From Nocardia brevicatena NBRC 12119 (GTDB taxonomy: Bacteria > Actinomycetota > Actinomycetes > Mycobacteriales > Mycobacteriaceae), in contig NZ_BAFU01000015.1 of the NCBI RefSeq assembly GCF_000308495.1, positions 23,354 through 87,353 of the forward strand: a stretch of DNA of 64,000 bases. The letters are read 5' to 3'. Each line of letters begins with the position of its first letter. Within the stretch, counting starts at the first letter, position 1. The notes under the pieces were generated by a model. The model did no database searches. It saw nothing but the letters and a program-made list of their open reading frames with translations, and was not told the origin of the DNA. Position numbers and translations under genes: made by a program. Shown piece by piece: positions 62,175 to 64,000 of this stretch.

Positions 62175-63772
62175 ACAAATCACCGATCACCGTTGGACAG
62201 CTGCTCGAGCTGGGAGCGATCCCTGAGCATCACCTTGTCGGAGGTCGGTCCGGTTTGGGCAGGCATGTCGCCCGAGTTATCCCATGCACCGACGTGCACG
62301 ATCTCGGTCGTGTCCAACCCGATTCTCTCGTCGTGTTCTCCCGGGGAACGATCGGACTGAATAATCTGTCGACCGACCTGGCGATCAGACTCGCGCGCAG
62401 TGTCAATGCTGCCGGGATAGTAACTCAGGCGTCGACACGACCTACAGCGCTGGCGACGGAACGCTTGGCCGACACCTTGTCGATTCCGTTGATCGCAGTC
62501 GCCCCCATGTATCTCGACCAAATCGTTGCAACATGCGATCCCTATGTCAGGGCACCAGAAATCCATGCCCTCCGAATACTCGGTGAGACCATCGATCGTT
62601 TCCTCGTGCCACCCTCCGACTCCCGTGCACTCATCGATAAGCTGCGCAAGGTTCTCAATGTCCCGGTCGCTCTCGTCGACAGCGAAGGCCACCTTGTCGC
62701 CGGAGATTCCGGGAGCCGAAGTCAGGCAAACACGGCCGAAGGCCGGGAGGCGATGTCAGTTATGCGCCCCCTCCCAGGAATGTTCAACAATGCGGAGGGT
62801 GACATCGTTCTGCTTCAGCCGATCCGGACCGACCGACGGGCCCCGGCGAACTTGTGGCTCATAGCCGTGACCAGAGCACTTCCCGAGCGACTGTGCCGGC
62901 CTCTCTTGCACGCCATGGGCGTGGCGGCATTGTCTTATGCCGGCCACGTTGCGTCGCGGACCGCTCGAATCGAACGTGAAAGCAGACATCGTTCGATGTT
63001 ATTGGCGGAGTTGATCGAATCCGAAGAAGTCGCAGCGAGCACACTCGAGAAGGCCAGCGCACTGCGGTGGAGGCTCGGAGGATGGCACACGGTTGTGTAC
63101 ATCACGTGGCGGGATAATCGGCCCGAGCCGGACGGTCACGCGGTTTTCGCAGCTCTGGAAGACGTTGTCGAGCCGAAATTCACAGCCACCGTGATCGAAC
63201 AATCCGACGGGTATGTGTTCTGGACCACGAGTGAAGTGTCGGACGCCGATTCTCGGTCCGACGGCCTCGAGAAACCCGGCTTCATCGATGCTGTGCGTCA
63301 GCTGATGGTCTCGATCGACCCACAGGATAAATGGGGTCTTTGCGCGGGCATAGGTGGCAGTGAGTTCGGTGCAGCCGGGATCAAACGCTCGCTCGCCACC
63401 GCCCGCAAGGCGGCTTTGGTCGCACAGGGCCGGGAGGATCCGCACCCGGTCGAGCACACTATGGCGGTCAGCGCTGCCGGCCTACTGGCAGGCTGGTTCG
63501 GCAAACAGTCGCTTCGCGAGGCGGCCACCGAGATTCTGGGTCGGCTTCTGGCGGCGGACCCGAACCGTGAGCTGCTGCGTACATTGCGTTGCTATTTGGA
63601 TCACGAATCATCGGCCACGAACACTGCCGAGCAATTGGGCGTGCACCGCAATACCGTTCTTCTGCGCCTCGAACGCATACGAGCCCTGTTGGATGTCGAC
63701 CTGGGTAGCGCCGATGACCGGCTTGTCCTACAACTTGCAACTCGGGCCTTGGTCCCGCAACGGAACACCTGA
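62171..63772 (+). CDS. PucR-family transcriptional regulator
   Basis: A 533-residue regulator: N-terminal PucR domain ('ITVGQLLELGAIPEHHLVGG', 'PDSLVVFSRGTIGLNNLSTD'), a central sensory part ('VPVALVDSEGHLVAGDSGSR') with GGDEF-like remnant ('GLCAGIGGSEFGAAGIKRSL'), and a C-terminal HTH_30 ('LRTLRCYLDHESSATNTAEQ', 'LGVHRNTVLLRLERIRALLD'). PucR proteins control purine, allantoin or hydantoin use. GTG at 62171 overlaps the previous stop by 4 bp, so it is the last gene of a three-gene operon and probably senses its substrate. Confidence 0.87.
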   Translation: MNKSPITVGQLLELGAIPEHHLVGGRSGLGRHVARVIPCTDVHDLGRVQPDSLVVFSRGTIGLNNLSTDLAIRLARSVNAAGIVTQASTRPTALATERLADTLSIPLIAVAPMYLDQIVATCDPYVRAPEIHALRILGETIDRFLVPPSDSRALIDKLRKVLNVPVALVDSEGHLVAGDSGSRSQANTAEGREAMSVMRPLPGMFNNAEGDIVLLQPIRTDRRAPANLWLIAVTRALPERLCRPLLHAMGVAALSYAGHVASRTARIERESRHRSMLLAELIESEEVAASTLEKASALRWRLGGWHTVVYITWRDNRPEPDGHAVFAALEDVVEPKFTATVIEQSDGYVFWTTSEVSDADSRSDGLEKPGFIDAVRQLMVSIDPQDKWGLCAGIGGSEFGAAGIKRSLATARKAALVAQGREDPHPVEHTMAVSAAGLLAGWFGKQSLREAATEILGRLLAADPNRELLRTLRCYLDHESSATNTAEQLGVHRNTVLLRLERIRALLDVDLGSADDRLVLQLATRALVPQRNT

Positions 63773-64000
63773 CCGGCAGTTGCGCGCACAGGGTCGAGGA
63801 GGTCGACCGCGGCGCGATCGGTGTCGGTGGGTCGGTCGGGTAGACGAGCCCCGTAACACGGTCCGCCAGGTGATCGACGAGTTGCAGAGGCCGGCTACAC
63901 GACGGCCAAGGACATTCAGCGGCACCAGGCCGGTGGGCCGGAGCGGTCGACGTGGTCGGCGCCCTGCTCGGCCGGTACGCCCGCACGCCGGAGGTGGAGG
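63773..64000. other. 228-bp end of window
   Basis: After the PucR stop, no complete gene is seen. One plus-strand frame near the end reads 'TWSALLGRYARTPEVE', which might be the start of a further gene cut by the window edge, but this cannot be supported. Confidence 0.3.

Noticed and set aside
1-64000. CRISPR array, rRNA, insertion sequence with intact transposase, or riboswitch
   Set aside because: No regularly spaced repeats, rRNA sequence, complete transposase or recognisable riboswitch core was seen on reading the window.

Overview
The window reads as actinobacterial chromosome, most likely Nocardia or a close Mycobacteriales relative. It is very GC-rich, uses many GTG and TTG starts, and chains genes through ATGA/GTGA stop-start overlaps. 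It encodes a close relative of the mycobacterial F420-dependent glucose-6-phosphate dehydrogenase, other LLM-family flavin/F420 enzymes, and an actinobacterial conservon (NIT-domain kinase, roadblock, DUF742). The taxon is inferred from gene content only.

Layout. (1) 0.1-3.0 kb: a SDR - LLM oxidoreductase - SnoaL-like operon on the minus strand, divergent from a TetR gene, with two palindromes between them. (2) 3.1-27.8 kb: a hybrid NRPS-PKS gene cluster, the main feature of the window. It carries an ACP, an FkbI-like acyl-CoA dehydrogenase, a KAS III-like protein, an FkbH domain fused to an A-T didomain, a KS with a degenerate AT followed by T-C, an FkbK-like dehydrogenase, and two NRPSs (A-T-E-C, then C-A-T-E-C-A-T-C). 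The FkbH/I/J/K-like set without an O-methyltransferase points to a hydroxymalonyl-ACP type extender. No thioesterase, transporter, MbtH protein or P450 is seen in the window. (3) 27.8-33.4 kb: gene remnants, a TetR-SDR pair with a striking nested palindrome, DoxX- and AhpD-like genes, a lipoprotein. (4) 33.5-37.5 kb: quinone oxidoreductase/MarR pair and a GMC oxidoreductase. (5) 37.5-40.7 kb: a conservon without its GTPase. (6) 41.7-46.9 kb: MHYT pseudogene, a TOBE regulator plus modABC molybdate uptake operon, and a small secreted protein with a strong terminator. (7) 47.4-54.6 kb: tal-gnd-pgi operon, divergent DeoR regulator, an M20 peptidase and fgd. (8) 55.4-58.7 kb: LLM oxidoreductase, NTF2-like, alpha/beta hydrolase and DUF1028 genes. 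(9) 59.3-63.8 kb: integrase remnant, then a DUF917 - hydantoinase-like - PucR operon.

How the parts fit. In the cluster, FkbH would load a glyceryl unit from 1,3-bisphosphoglycerate on a carrier protein, the two dehydrogenases would oxidise it, and the KS, whose own AT lacks a nucleophile motif, would use the resulting acyl-ACP. The NRPSs then add three residues, at least two as D-forms, one predicted to be Thr. In the sugar-phosphate region, fgd plus gnd, tal and pgi could make a pentose-phosphate route whose first step yields F420H2 for LLM enzymes.

Caution: several otherwise normal genes carry single-base indels or a nonsense codon (acyl-CoA dehydrogenase, PKS, second NRPS twice, pgi, fgd). 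The three NRPS/PKS indels lie in short homopolymers. Either the sequence has indel errors or these genes are decaying; the raw reads would decide. All domain and specificity calls are from reading the translations by eye, without a database search.
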